Part shown: in pieces, positions 40,508-49,509 of the stretch
Numbering within the stretch: position 1 is the stretch's first letter
Layout of the letters: each line of letters opens with the position of its first letter
Assembly (NCBI GenBank): GCA_948968885.1
Contig: CAREUR010000005.1
Span: forward strand, 1-56,954
Direction of reading: 5' to 3'
From: an uncultured Eubacteriales bacterium
GTDB lineage: Bacteria; Bacillota; Clostridia; Oscillospirales; Acutalibacteraceae
DNA length: 56,954 nt
Notes under the pieces: generated by a model
Told to the model about the DNA's origin: nothing
The model's database searches: none
The model's input: the letters and a program-made list of their open reading frames with translations, nothing else
Program-made: the position numbers and the translations under genes

Positions 40508-43009
40508 ATGTATAGGTTTAATGGATTTACGGAGAAGGCGAACCGCGCGATGAATCTGGCGATTTTTGGGGCAGAGGAGCTTGGGCACACCTACGTAGGC
40601 AGCGAGCACATTTTGCTGGGACTTTTAAAGGAGGGCTCTGGCGTGGCGGCCGTGGTTTTGGATGAATTGGGGGTTTATAGCGATGAGCTAGAGTCTTTGC
40701 TGAAGAGCGAAATCGGCACAGGGCCTAAAAGTTCGCTGAGTACGACCGACTTTACGCCCCGAACCAAAAGGGTTTTGCAAAACGCCGTGATGCAGGCTGC
40801 TAACTTGGGGCATAATTATGTAGGCACGGAGCATCTGCTTTTGGCGCTAATTGGCGAGACCGACAGTTACGCCGTACGCTTTTTAAATGAGCTCGGCGCG
40901 AACACACGGGACATCTTGGACAAATTGAACGAGGATTTTGGCGATCAAACCGCCGACGACACGATGTATGGCGGCAGCATGATGAATGATGCTTATTCTG
41001 GCGGGGTGAGCCCAGGCAAAAACGGCAAGACGAAGACAAAAACGCTGGATCAGTTTGGAAAGGACCTAACGCAGATGGCGCAAAACGGGGCTATAGACCC
41101 TGTAATTGGCCGCCAGAATGAGATTGAACGGGTTATTCAGATTTTGTGCAGACGGACGAAAAATAATCCGTGCCTAATAGGAGAGCCAGGAGTCGGCAAA
41201 ACCGCGGTAGCGGAGGGCTTGGCGCTAAAAATTGCGTCTGGAGACGTGCCGGAGCTTTTAAAGGGCAAGAGAGTTATATCGCTAGATTTGACGGGGATGA
41301 TCGCCGGAACGAAGTATCGGGGCGACTTTGAGGACAGGATAAAAAACGCCATAGAGGAGCTGAAAAAGGCCGGGAACATAATCCTATTCATAGATGAGCT
41401 GCACACGATAGTCGGAGCGGGCTCTGCAGAGGGCTCGGCGGACGCTGCGAACATCTTAAAGCCCAGCCTGGCACGAGGGGACTTTCAGGTGATTGGCGCT
41501 ACGACCATAAAAGAATACAGAAAGCACATCGAGAAGGATGCCGCGCTAGAGCGGAGATTTCAGCCAGTCACAGTGGGCGAGCCTAGTGAAGAAGAGACTG
41601 TGATGATTTTAGAGGGACTCCGCGACCGATATGAAGCGCATCATAAGGTGAAGATTACCGACGAGGCGATTAAAACGGCGGTGAAGCTGTCTTCGCGGTA
41701 CATAACAGACAGATTTTTGCCCGACAAAGCAATCGACCTAATTGACGAAGCGGCCTCTAGAGTGCGGCTGAGAGCCTACACGGCGCCAGATAAGCTGCAA
41801 AAACTCGAAAATAAAATTAAGGAGATAGACAAGGAAAAATCGGCAGCGATAAACGAGCAAAACTTCGAACACGCAGCAAAACTGCGGGATGAGGAGAAGT
41901 CGATAAAGAAGAAGCTAGAGGAGCAGCGGCGTTTGTGGCAGAGTAAGCACGAAAACACGAACGGGGCAGTCACGGAACAGGACATAGCACATATAGTGTC
42001 CAACTGGAGCGGGATTCCGGTGGTGCAGTTGACGCAGGCCGAAAGCGCGCGACTTTTGAACATGGAAAACATCTTGCACAAAAGGATCATCGGGCAGGAT
42101 GAAGCCGTAGAGCAAATCGCAAAGGCAATACGCCGGGGCAGAGTCGGCTTAAAAGACCCGAAAAGGCCGGTGGGATCGTTCATCTTTTTGGGGCCAACGG
42201 GCGTGGGCAAAACAGAGCTCTGCAAGGCCTTGGCGCAGGCCATGTTTGGCGACGAAAACGCGATCATACGGTTTGACATGTCCGAGTATATGGAAAAGCA
42301 CACCGTCTCGAAGCTCATTGGGTCGCCACCTGGATATGTCGGCTACGATGAGGGCGGGCAATTAACCGAAAAAGTTCGCAGAAAGCCGTACTCCGTGGTG
42401 CTCTTCGACGAGATCGAGAAAGCGCATCCGGACGTGTTTAACATGCTGCTCCAAATATTGGAAGACGGGCACGCAACGGACTCGCAAGGCCGAAAGATCA
42501 ATTTCAAGAATACGATAATAATAATGACGTCCAACGTGGGGGCCCGGCTGATAACGGAAAAGCAGTCAAACTTGGGATTCTACGCCAGCAGGACTGCCGA
42601 GTCTGACAAGGCCAAGCTCAAAGAAACCGTGATGGCGGAGCTGAAAAAGACCTTCAAGCCGGAGTTTTTGAACCGGGTGGATGACATAATCGTGTTCAAC
42701 AAGTTGACGGCAGAGGACATAAAGCTGATTGCCAAAAACATGCTAAAAGACGTGAAAACGCGGGCAAAAAACCTGAACATAGATATCAATTTTGCAGAGA
42801 GCTCGATAGAGGAGATCGCAAAAGAGGGCTTTGACGCAGTGTATGGAGCGCGACCGCTAAGACGGGCGATTCAGTCCAAAATAGAGGACAAATTGTCGGA
42901 AGAGGTGCTAAAGGGCGAGGTGAAGTCGGGGCAAAAAGTAAGATGCAGCTACGACAAAAAGAAAAAGCAGTTCGTCTTTAAAAATGTAGTGCCCAAAACA
43001 GCAGAGTAA
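40508..43009 (+). CDS. clpC: ATP-dependent Clp protease ATPase ClpC
   Basis: An 833-residue AAA+ unfoldase. Two Clp N-repeats (about 1-145), D1 with GEPGVGKTA and the Walker B FIDELHT, a middle coiled region containing a UVR-like EQNFEHAAKLRDEEKSI, and D2 with GPTGVGKTE and VLFDEIEKAH. It feeds substrates, including CtsR, to ClpP. The start ATG at 40508 follows AAGGGGAG; the upstream GTG at 40487 overlaps mcsB. The gene is closed by a good terminator. Confidence 0.97.
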   Translation: MYRFNGFTEKANRAMNLAIFGAEELGHTYVGSEHILLGLLKEGSGVAAVVLDELGVYSDELESLLKSEIGTGPKSSLSTTDFTPRTKRVLQNAVMQAANLGHNYVGTEHLLLALIGETDSYAVRFLNELGANTRDILDKLNEDFGDQTADDTMYGGSMMNDAYSGGVSPGKNGKTKTKTLDQFGKDLTQMAQNGAIDPVIGRQNEIERVIQILCRRTKNNPCLIGEPGVGKTAVAEGLALKIASGDVPELLKGKRVISLDLTGMIAGTKYRGDFEDRIKNAIEELKKAGNIILFIDELHTIVGAGSAEGSADAANILKPSLARGDFQVIGATTIKEYRKHIEKDAALERRFQPVTVGEPSEEETVMILEGLRDRYEAHHKVKITDEAIKTAVKLSSRYITDRFLPDKAIDLIDEAASRVRLRAYTAPDKLQKLENKIKEIDKEKSAAINEQNFEHAAKLRDEEKSIKKKLEEQRRLWQSKHENTNGAVTEQDIAHIVSNWSGIPVVQLTQAESARLLNMENILHKRIIGQDEAVEQIAKAIRRGRVGLKDPKRPVGSFIFLGPTGVGKTELCKALAQAMFGDENAIIRFDMSEYMEKHTVSKLIGSPPGYVGYDEGGQLTEKVRRKPYSVVLFDEIEKAHPDVFNMLLQILEDGHATDSQGRKINFKNTIIIMTSNVGARLITEKQSNLGFYASRTAESDKAKLKETVMAELKKTFKPEFLNRVDDIIVFNKLTAEDIKLIAKNMLKDVKTRAKNLNIDINFAESSIEEIAKEGFDAVYGARPLRRAIQSKIEDKLSEEVLKGEVKSGQKVRCSYDKKKKQFVFKNVVPKTAE

Positions 43010-43030
43010 TCGCAGCAAAAGCTCAAACAA

Positions 43031-43062
43031 AAGGCCACGAGGTACAATCGTGGTCTTTTTTC
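43031..43062. terminator. Bidirectional terminator between clpC and the DUF4364 gene
   Basis: 43033-43040 pairs with 43048-43055 (8 pairs, one wobble), followed by seven T on the plus strand and four T on the minus strand, placed between convergent genes. Confidence 0.9.
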
Positions 43063-43094
43063 TATTATGTAAAAATTTTAAATCCAAATATAAA

Positions 43095-43697
43095 TCAATT
43101 AGAAGCTTGTTGAATGGCTTCGAGAGCGGTTTTAACGAGGTCAGAATTTTTAGTAAGCAGGGCCAAAATGCATGAGTAAACTAAGTTCGGGTTTTCCTGA
43201 AAATTTCGCTTAACGAGCGAGGCTTGCTTAAAGTCGGGCACAAAGAGCTTTATATTTAAAAGGTCGCGACCGTCCCCGCCAGAAACCGTGCAAGAGACAT
43301 AGCATTCGTTGGGCTTTTCTTCTATTGTGACGGTGTTTTCGGTTTCGCGTTTGACCTTAGCCAAAAGATCTATCGCCGCAGCCAGGGTTTTTTCTCGAAT
43401 AGAAATAGGCAGAGCGGTGTCAAGTTGAGTGGCAATTAGCTTGCCGCTCTCTGTAATGACGTACTTAGAATCAGCGTCTGTGGCCGGGGCAAGATTATTG
43501 CTGCCGATTAGCGCCGAGAAAGCATCGTTTATCTCAAAATAATTTGCAAGGCCGTTTTCCTGCAGCACAGAGACGACCTCGTCTTTAGAGAGCGGCTCGC
43601 CCACGCTGGTGAGCATATAGCAAATCAGCAATTTAATGTCGTTTTTACTTCGCAGCCCGCCAAGACCCACCCCAGCGGTAAAAGCATCAAATTTCAA
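43095..43697 (-). CDS. DUF4364 family protein
   Basis: A 200-residue protein of the clostridial DUF4364 family: an N-terminal winged-helix-like region (LRSKNDIKLLICYMLTSVGEPLSKDEVVSVLQENGLANYFEINDAF) and an alpha/beta C-terminal domain. Probably DNA-binding or regulatory; the function is not established. The start is TTG at 43697 after GGAGGTC. It lies 24 bp downstream of the MscS gene. Confidence 0.85.
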   Translation of the reverse strand: MKFDAFTAGVGLGGLRSKNDIKLLICYMLTSVGEPLSKDEVVSVLQENGLANYFEINDAFSALIGSNNLAPATDADSKYVITESGKLIATQLDTALPISIREKTLAAAIDLLAKVKRETENTVTIEEKPNECYVSCTVSGGDGRDLLNIKLFVPDFKQASLVKRNFQENPNLVYSCILALLTKNSDLVKTALEAIQQASN

Positions 43698-43721
43698 GTT
43701 AAGACCTCCAGTAACTATCGG

Positions 43722-44498
43722 CTAAAAGTTGATATTATTTTCATCGAGCTCTAATTTTATTTTCTCGCATAGATTTTTTTCTAAAGAGTCATAATTTTTG
43801 GCGTCGCACCAGACCTTAATGTCAACATCGATGGTTTTATTATTAAAACTGCCGATGGACACAGCCGGCGCCGGGGATTTTAAGATATTTTCATCGTTAC
43901 TAATTGTGTTTTCTAAGATATTTTGAATATCAGAAAATTTGGTATCTTTTTTTATAGGCAACGTGATGTCCAATCGGCGTTTCAAGTTTACGCTCGAGTT
44001 AATAATATAGTCGGCGGTAAGCTTAGAATTTGGTACGACTATTTCTTTGTTGTTCGCTGTTTTTAGTGTTGTTGAGAGCATCTCTATTTTTGTAACTGTT
44101 CCGGTAACGTCGCGCGTTTCAAGAGAATCTCCGATTTTAAAGGGCTTGTTTATAATGATGATCATGCCGCTTGCCGCGTTAGAGAGGTTATCTTTTAAAG
44201 CCAGGCCAACAGTAACAAGAGCCGCCCCCAGAGTAGCGATGATAGACGAAATATTAATGCCAAAACAAGTGACTACCATTAAAATAACTATGCCTCTAAA
44301 AATGACTTTTAGCACAGAATTTGAAAAGGAAATAATGCTTTCGTCTACCCGAGATTTAACCATAGCTTCTTTTATTATAGCGATGAGCTTATTTGCAACA
44401 AACCATCCGACGAAAAATATCAAAGCCCCCGGCAAAAAATTATTTATAAAAAAGGATACATACACATGCGGGTTAAGAAAAGAGTCATTTATATTCAT
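43722..44498 (-). CDS. MscS-family mechanosensitive channel
   Basis: A 258-residue small-conductance mechanosensitive channel. Helices near 20-40 and 60-85 precede the pore helix TM3, ISSIIATLGAALVTVGLALKDNLSNAASGMIIIINKPFKIGD, with the Gly/Ala packing of MscS. A beta domain and an alpha/beta vestibule follow (VPNSKLTADYIIN, RLDITLPIKKD). It releases solutes on osmotic downshift. The start ATG at 44498 has AAAGGCAGG upstream; a longer frame reaching 44579 lacks a ribosome site. Confidence 0.9.
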   Translation of the reverse strand: MNINDSFLNPHVYVSFFINNFLPGALIFFVGWFVANKLIAIIKEAMVKSRVDESIISFSNSVLKVIFRGIVILMVVTCFGINISSIIATLGAALVTVGLALKDNLSNAASGMIIIINKPFKIGDSLETRDVTGTVTKIEMLSTTLKTANNKEIVVPNSKLTADYIINSSVNLKRRLDITLPIKKDTKFSDIQNILENTISNDENILKSPAPAVSIGSFNNKTIDVDIKVWCDAKNYDSLEKNLCEKIKLELDENNINF

Positions 44499-44605
44499 AA
44501 AAATAAACCTGCCTTTAATTTTTGTCTTCTTAAAATCATAATTATGCAGTATACTTTTATTATAACACAAGTGCGGCAAAATTTGAGAGGCGGCGCTAAA
44601 ATTTC

Positions 44606-44634
44606 TTGAAAAGTTTTGGAAACTAATGTATAAT
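44606..44634 (+). promoter_or_regulatory. Promoter of the V-type ATPase operon
   Basis: TTGAAA (44606-44611) and TATAAT (44629-44634) at 17-bp spacing, 30 bp before the first subunit gene. Confidence 0.82.
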
Positions 44635-44663
44635 AAATTAGTTTGTAAAAAAGGTGATGGTGC

Positions 44664-44978
44664 GTGGTGGTTTCGGATATGATAAATGCAGTCAAGGATA
44701 TGGAAGACTTAGCTGCCAAAAAGCACGAAGAAGCTAAAAAAGAAGCAGAATTTATGCTAAATCAGGCCAAAAAAGAAGCACAGGGCATAATTGACTCCGC
44801 GGTTAAAGAAGCCGGTGCAAAGGCAGAGCTGAGGATTAATTTTGCTAAAAGTAGCGCGGAAGAGATTTTTAAAAAGAAGATGAAAAAGTGCGAAAATGAT
44901 ATCGAGGCCTTGAAGAAAAAGGCGGAACGTTTAAAGGAGCAAGCGATAGAAGCAGTCGTTAACGCTACTGTAAATTGA
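44664..44978 (+). CDS. V-type ATPase subunit H/G-like (stator stalk)
   Basis: A 104-residue, almost entirely helical, charged protein (EEAKKEAEFMLNQAKKEAQGIIDSAVKEAGAK) like the archaeal-type AhaH/NtpF stalk subunit, which pairs with subunit E as a peripheral stator. GTG at 44664 after AAGGTGATGG; GTG 44667 is also possible. First gene of the operon. Confidence 0.85.
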   Translation: MVVSDMINAVKDMEDLAAKKHEEAKKEAEFMLNQAKKEAQGIIDSAVKEAGAKAELRINFAKSSAEEIFKKKMKKCENDIEALKKKAERLKEQAIEAVVNATVN

Positions 44979-45029
44979 GCGATTAGAAATTAGAACAATT
45001 ATAAGTGCCGAAAAGGTGGTTGCGCAGCT

Positions 45030-47060
45030 ATGGCGGTTCTTGCGATGAAAAAAGTGAATATATGTGCGCTTAAAAAGGACAGAAAAGCTGTTTTAGAGAC
45101 GTTACAGCGGTTGGGCATGGTGGAGATTTCAGACTTGTGTGAAGCTCAGCAGAGCGGCCTTCGTAAAATTGATACTTTTAGCATGCGCTCGATTTTTGAT
45201 AAGAGTAAGGTCATTGCGCAAAATGCTTTGGAAGTTTTAGAGAAGTATGAGCCCGAAGAGAAGCCGTTTTTGAGCAATATATGCGGCAAGGATGAGATCT
45301 CTAGGCGGAACTATTATATTTTTGCCAATGAAGCGGAAGAAATCATGCGGGTTGCGAACGAAATTTTGCGGCTTTCGAAAATGATTGACGACAAAACGGC
45401 AGAAATCATTAGGATAAATACGCGAATTGAGGCGTTGTCGGACTGGAAGCTTTTAGATGTGCCAATGAAGTTTACCGGAACTAAGAGAACTCGGGCGTTC
45501 ATAGGCACGCTGCCAAAAGATGTTTCGGAGCCGGATTTAAAAGAGGCAATGGCGGAATTACTGCCAAACGAGGATAGATATACCTTGGAGGTGCTGCACT
45601 CAAGCGCCGAACAGAGTTGCATTTTCGTTTTGTGCCATGTTGCAGCAGAAAAACTCATCTTAGAGGCGTTAAGAAAGCTTGGGTTTGCTTACCCGACGGT
45701 CTCTACAAAAAAGGTGCCGGCCCTGAAAATAAGCAAGCTTTTGGGCAAAATAGACAGGCTGAAAGAGCAAATTTTAATTTCTAAAAAAGAAATAAGAAGT
45801 TATAAAGGGCAGCGCAACGCCATTAAATTTATGGTCGATTACCACGAGATGCGCTCGCAGAAGTACGAGGTGATTGCGAAACTTTTGCACACGAAGAATG
45901 TCTTTATGCTGAGCGGGTTTATCCCTGAAAAGTATGCGGAAAAACTGGAGTCGGCCTTAACTTCTAGGTTCAACAGCATTGCTATTGACTTTTCTGCGCT
46001 GGTTGCCGAGGAGGAGACTCCGGTTGTGCTGCAGAATAATAGCTTTGCCTCGCCGGTGGAGAGTGTGCTTGAAAGCTACAGCCTGCCGGGGCGGGGGGAG
46101 GTTGACCCGACTTCGGTGATGGCGATTTTTTATTATGTTTTGTTTGGAATGATGCTGTCGGATGCGGCTTACGGACTCATAATTGTGGCGGCTTGCGGAT
46201 TTGTCTTGGCTAGGTACAAAAACATCAAGGCGGGGCTCAAAAAAGCGCTAAAGATGTTCTTGCTTTGCGGAGCCTCTACGACTTTTTGGGGCGTCTTGTT
46301 TGGTAGCTATTTTGGAGACGCAATCGAGGTTGTATCCGAGACATTTTTTAACACGCCAGTAAAGGTGCCGGCTTTGTGGTTTGTGCCGCTCAACGAGCCA
46401 ATGCGAATGCTGGCTTTCTCGTTTGCTATCGGGATAATCCACCTGTTTACCGGGCTTTTCATGCAGTTGTATGAGTTAGTCCGAGCGAAAAAGTTTAAAG
46501 ACGCCATATACAACGTGTGCTCGTGGTACTTGTTGGTGGGCGGGATAATCGTTTATATACTGTCGGTGCCGATGATAGCTGAGATGCTTGTGCTAAAGTT
46601 TATTTTGCCGTCGGGTGTTGGCAAAGCGGGGGCGATTGCGGCTTTGGCTGGCGCTTTGCTGATATTGCTGACGGCGGGCAGAGAGTCGCGAAACCCGTTC
46701 AAGCGGTTTTTAAAAGGACTGTACGGACTTTATGGCGTGACGGGCTATCTCAGCGATATACTCTCGTATTCGCGGCTTTTGGCGCTGGGTTTGGCCACGG
46801 GAGTCATCGCCCAGGTGTTCAACAAAATGGGCACAATGGCCGGCAACGGCCCGGCTGGAGTGATCTTGTTTGTGCTGGTGTTTTTGGTGGGGCACACCAT
46901 GAACATCGCGATAAACCTGTTGGGCGCGTATGTTCACACCAACAGACTGCAATTTGTTGAGTTTTTTGGCAAGTTTTATGAGGGCGGAGGAAGGAAATTT
47001 TCGCCGTTCTTCGTAAATACAAAATATTATAACGTTACGGAGGATGTTTGCAATGAGTAA
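45030..47060 (+). CDS. V-type ATPase subunit I (a-subunit homologue)
   Basis: A 676-residue subunit. The cytosolic half (1-350) is coiled and helical; the membrane half has about seven or eight helices from near 365. The half-channel arginine lies in YSRLLALGLA (about residue 580), equivalent to the essential arginine of eukaryotic subunit a. It forms the stator path for ions along the proteolipid ring. The 3' end overlaps subunit K by eight bases. Confidence 0.95.
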   Translation: MAVLAMKKVNICALKKDRKAVLETLQRLGMVEISDLCEAQQSGLRKIDTFSMRSIFDKSKVIAQNALEVLEKYEPEEKPFLSNICGKDEISRRNYYIFANEAEEIMRVANEILRLSKMIDDKTAEIIRINTRIEALSDWKLLDVPMKFTGTKRTRAFIGTLPKDVSEPDLKEAMAELLPNEDRYTLEVLHSSAEQSCIFVLCHVAAEKLILEALRKLGFAYPTVSTKKVPALKISKLLGKIDRLKEQILISKKEIRSYKGQRNAIKFMVDYHEMRSQKYEVIAKLLHTKNVFMLSGFIPEKYAEKLESALTSRFNSIAIDFSALVAEEETPVVLQNNSFASPVESVLESYSLPGRGEVDPTSVMAIFYYVLFGMMLSDAAYGLIIVAACGFVLARYKNIKAGLKKALKMFLLCGASTTFWGVLFGSYFGDAIEVVSETFFNTPVKVPALWFVPLNEPMRMLAFSFAIGIIHLFTGLFMQLYELVRAKKFKDAIYNVCSWYLLVGGIIVYILSVPMIAEMLVLKFILPSGVGKAGAIAALAGALLILLTAGRESRNPFKRFLKGLYGLYGVTGYLSDILSYSRLLALGLATGVIAQVFNKMGTMAGNGPAGVILFVLVFLVGHTMNIAINLLGAYVHTNRLQFVEFFGKFYEGGGRKFSPFFVNTKYYNVTEDVCNE

Positions 47061-47535
47061 TTTGGGAGTGGTTTTGGCCTTGTTGGGGGCTGCGTTGGCC
47101 TCTTTGATGGCGGGGATAGGCTCTGCAATTGGCGTCGGCATGGCTGGAGAGGCTGCAGCTGGCGTTGTAACAGAGGATCCAGGAAAATTTGGAAAAGTTT
47201 TGTTATTGCAGCTGTTGCCGGGCACGCAAGGAATCTATGGCCTTTTGGTGGCGGTTTTAACGCTTATTCAGATCGGAATTTTGGGCGGCTCTTCGGAGGT
47301 ATCTTTGGGACAGGGACTTTTGTACTTGGTTTCGTGCTTGCCTATTGCGTTTGTGGGACTTTGGTCGGCCATTCGCCAGGCCAGAGCTGCGGTTTCGGGA
47401 ATCAGCACCGTGGCTAAGCGTCCGGAGCAGATGGGCAAAGCCATGATTTTTCCTGCCATGGTGGAGACTTATGCTATTTTGGCGCTCTTGGTTTCGGTGC
47501 TTTCCATTTTGAACATACCTAAAATCAACGTGTAG
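47053..47535 (+). CDS. V-type ATPase proteolipid subunit K
   Basis: A 160-residue fused double hairpin with four helices. The ion ligand Glu138 is in MVETYAIL; Leu55, Thr58 and Gln59 in LLPGTQG and Gln109 complete the set that binds Na+ in Enterococcus hirae NtpK. The Na+-type ligand set suggests a sodium-coupled rotor. ATG at 47053 follows GGAGG and overlaps the subunit I stop; ATG at 47044 sits on the ribosome site. Confidence 0.95.
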   Translation: MSNLGVVLALLGAALASLMAGIGSAIGVGMAGEAAAGVVTEDPGKFGKVLLLQLLPGTQGIYGLLVAVLTLIQIGILGGSSEVSLGQGLLYLVSCLPIAFVGLWSAIRQARAAVSGISTVAKRPEQMGKAMIFPAMVETYAILALLVSVLSILNIPKINV

Positions 47536-47568
47536 CCGGGATTTATTCTAAGTTGGGAGTTTTTGCCT

Positions 47569-48162
47569 ATGACTGGATTAGACAAAATATTAAGCTGCAT
47601 CGATGACGAAGCGAATAAAGACGCCGAAATGATACTCGCAGCGGGGAAGCTCAAGGCGAGCGAAGTTTTGGCCAGCGCGAAAAAAGAGGCAGAAAAGCGT
47701 GCAGAGTTAATCATAAAGAACGCCGAAGACAAGGCCGAGCTCATCTTGCAAAAGGCCGAATCTAAAGGCAAATTAAAGGAACGCGAGCAAATTTTAGACG
47801 CAAAGCGCGAGATTATCGGCTCGGTTTTAAATGAGGCTAAGGAAAGTCTGCGCCGGATGCCGTTTGAAGAGTACTTTGAGGTAATTTTAAAGTTGTGCAG
47901 AAAGTATGCTGGAGCCCAAAGCGGCGAGATAATTTTCTGCGAAGAGGATTTGAAAAGAGTGCCGGCGGGCTTTGAAGGCAAGTTAGCAGAAGTGGCGCAG
48001 GCGGCGGGAGGAGAGCTTAAAATCTCGGCCAAAACGCGTGACATTGCCGGCGGATTCATTTTGTCTTATGGCGATATCGAGGAGAATTGCACTTTTGATG
48101 TGCTGTTTGAATGCAATTTTGAAATTTTGTCCGACGAAGTGAATGCAATTTTGTTTGTGTAA
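47569..48162 (+). CDS. V-type ATPase subunit E
   Basis: A 197-residue stator stalk subunit: an N-terminal coiled coil (LDKILSCIDDEANKDAEMILAAGKLKASEVLASAKKEAEKRAE) and a C-terminal globular domain typical of NtpE. ATG at 47569 is nine bases after GGGAG; TTG at 47563 is too close. Confidence 0.88.
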   Translation: MTGLDKILSCIDDEANKDAEMILAAGKLKASEVLASAKKEAEKRAELIIKNAEDKAELILQKAESKGKLKEREQILDAKREIIGSVLNEAKESLRRMPFEEYFEVILKLCRKYAGAQSGEIIFCEEDLKRVPAGFEGKLAEVAQAAGGELKISAKTRDIAGGFILSYGDIEENCTFDVLFECNFEILSDEVNAILFV

Positions 48163-48201
48163 TTCTCAAAAAGCGGGTTAAAACGAGAAGGGGGCGAGGC
48201 G

Positions 48202-49185
48202 ATGAAGGGGCAGTACACCTATGCTGTCGCGCGGGTACGGGCACGGGAGCTCTCTTTGCTCTCGGAGCAGGACGTTAGCCGGCTGATGGATTGCGAGTCT
48301 TACGAAGAGTGCGTGAATGCGTTAAGGGACAATGGCTGGGGCGACGAAACTCTAGACGCCAAGGGCCCTGATTGCGACTATCAGCTGATGCTGAAAGCAG
48401 AAGAACGGAGGCTTTGGCAGCTTGTGACAGAGCTGGTGGCCGATAGAGCGCCATTTCGAGCGATCTTGCTGCCGATAGATTATCACAACTTGAAGGCCGC
48501 CATAAAGGGCTATATAACGGAGTTACTGTCGGAGGACCTTTTCATGCCGGGCGGAACGGTGGACATTTCAAGTTTGACCAAATGCATAGAAAAGGGTGAC
48601 TTTTCGAATTTGCCGCAAGAGATGGTCGAGCCTGCCCGTGAAGCTTTTGAAAAGCTGCTTCACACTGGAGACGGCCAGTTGTGCGATAATATTATCGACA
48701 AAGCCTTGCTAAATGCGATTAAAGCTGAGGGAGAGGGCTCTAAAGCTGGGCTGATAAAGGCGTACGCGGAGTTTTTTGTGGCTAGTGCAGACATAAAGAT
48801 CGCGCTTCGTGGCCAAGCGATGCATAAAGGGCGCGAATTTTTGAGTTCTGCGTTGATTGCATGCGATTCTCTGGATGTTAAGAAATTGGTAGAAGTAGCA
48901 ATGATGGGGCAAGCGGACTTGCTTGAATATTTGGAGGTCACGCCTTATGCGGATGTGGTGCCTTTTGTCGCGGAGTCTCTGCAAAGGTTTGATATTTGGC
49001 GCGACAACAGGATTATTGAGCTTATTAGGGCTGAGAAGTACGATTGCTTTTCGATTGGCCCGATTATCGCTTACGTTTTAGCCCGTCAGAACGAGATAAA
49101 GGTCGCTAGGATTATTCTTTCGGGCAAGCTAAATCGCGTTGAAAACGGCTTGATAAAAGAAAGGGTACGGATGATGTATGCGTAG
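48202..49185 (+). CDS. V-type ATPase subunit C (central connector)
   Basis: A 327-residue helical protein of the V-type C/d family that links the central stalk to the K ring. YTYAVARVRARELSLLSEQDVSRLMDC near the start and IDYHNLKAAIKGYI are family hallmarks. It overlaps subunit F by eight bases. Confidence 0.93.
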   Translation: MKGQYTYAVARVRARELSLLSEQDVSRLMDCESYEECVNALRDNGWGDETLDAKGPDCDYQLMLKAEERRLWQLVTELVADRAPFRAILLPIDYHNLKAAIKGYITELLSEDLFMPGGTVDISSLTKCIEKGDFSNLPQEMVEPAREAFEKLLHTGDGQLCDNIIDKALLNAIKAEGEGSKAGLIKAYAEFFVASADIKIALRGQAMHKGREFLSSALIACDSLDVKKLVEVAMMGQADLLEYLEVTPYADVVPFVAESLQRFDIWRDNRIIELIRAEKYDCFSIGPIIAYVLARQNEIKVARIILSGKLNRVENGLIKERVRMMYA

Positions 49186-49492
49186 AATAGCGGTGGTTGG
49201 CGAAAGAGACAGCATTTATGGCTTTGTGGCGCTTGGGTTGGAGATTTTTCCGGTAAAGGACTCGAAGGAAGCTCGAGCCGTTGTAAAGCGGCTGATAAAC
49301 GAGGATTTGGCGGTGATATTTTTGACGGAATCCATTATTGACGGGGTTTATGACGAATTGCTAGAACTCACGGCAGAAATGCAGGTTTCGATCATACCGA
49401 TCCCTGGCGTGGCGGGAGAAGCTAGACTTGGCATGAAGGCTTTGAAGGAATCCGTCATAAAGGCCGTGGGGACGGACATTTTATTTTCATAA
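49178..49492 (+). CDS. V-type ATPase subunit F
   Basis: A 104-residue Rossmann-like subunit of the central rotor (NtpG/AtpF type): IAVVGERDSIYGFVALGLEIFPV and the motif IIPIPG. It binds subunit D in the stalk. Confidence 0.93.
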   Translation: MRRIAVVGERDSIYGFVALGLEIFPVKDSKEARAVVKRLINEDLAVIFLTESIIDGVYDELLELTAEMQVSIIPIPGVAGEARLGMKALKESVIKAVGTDILFS

Positions 49493-49509
49493 ATAAGTTA
49501 GCAGGTGAA

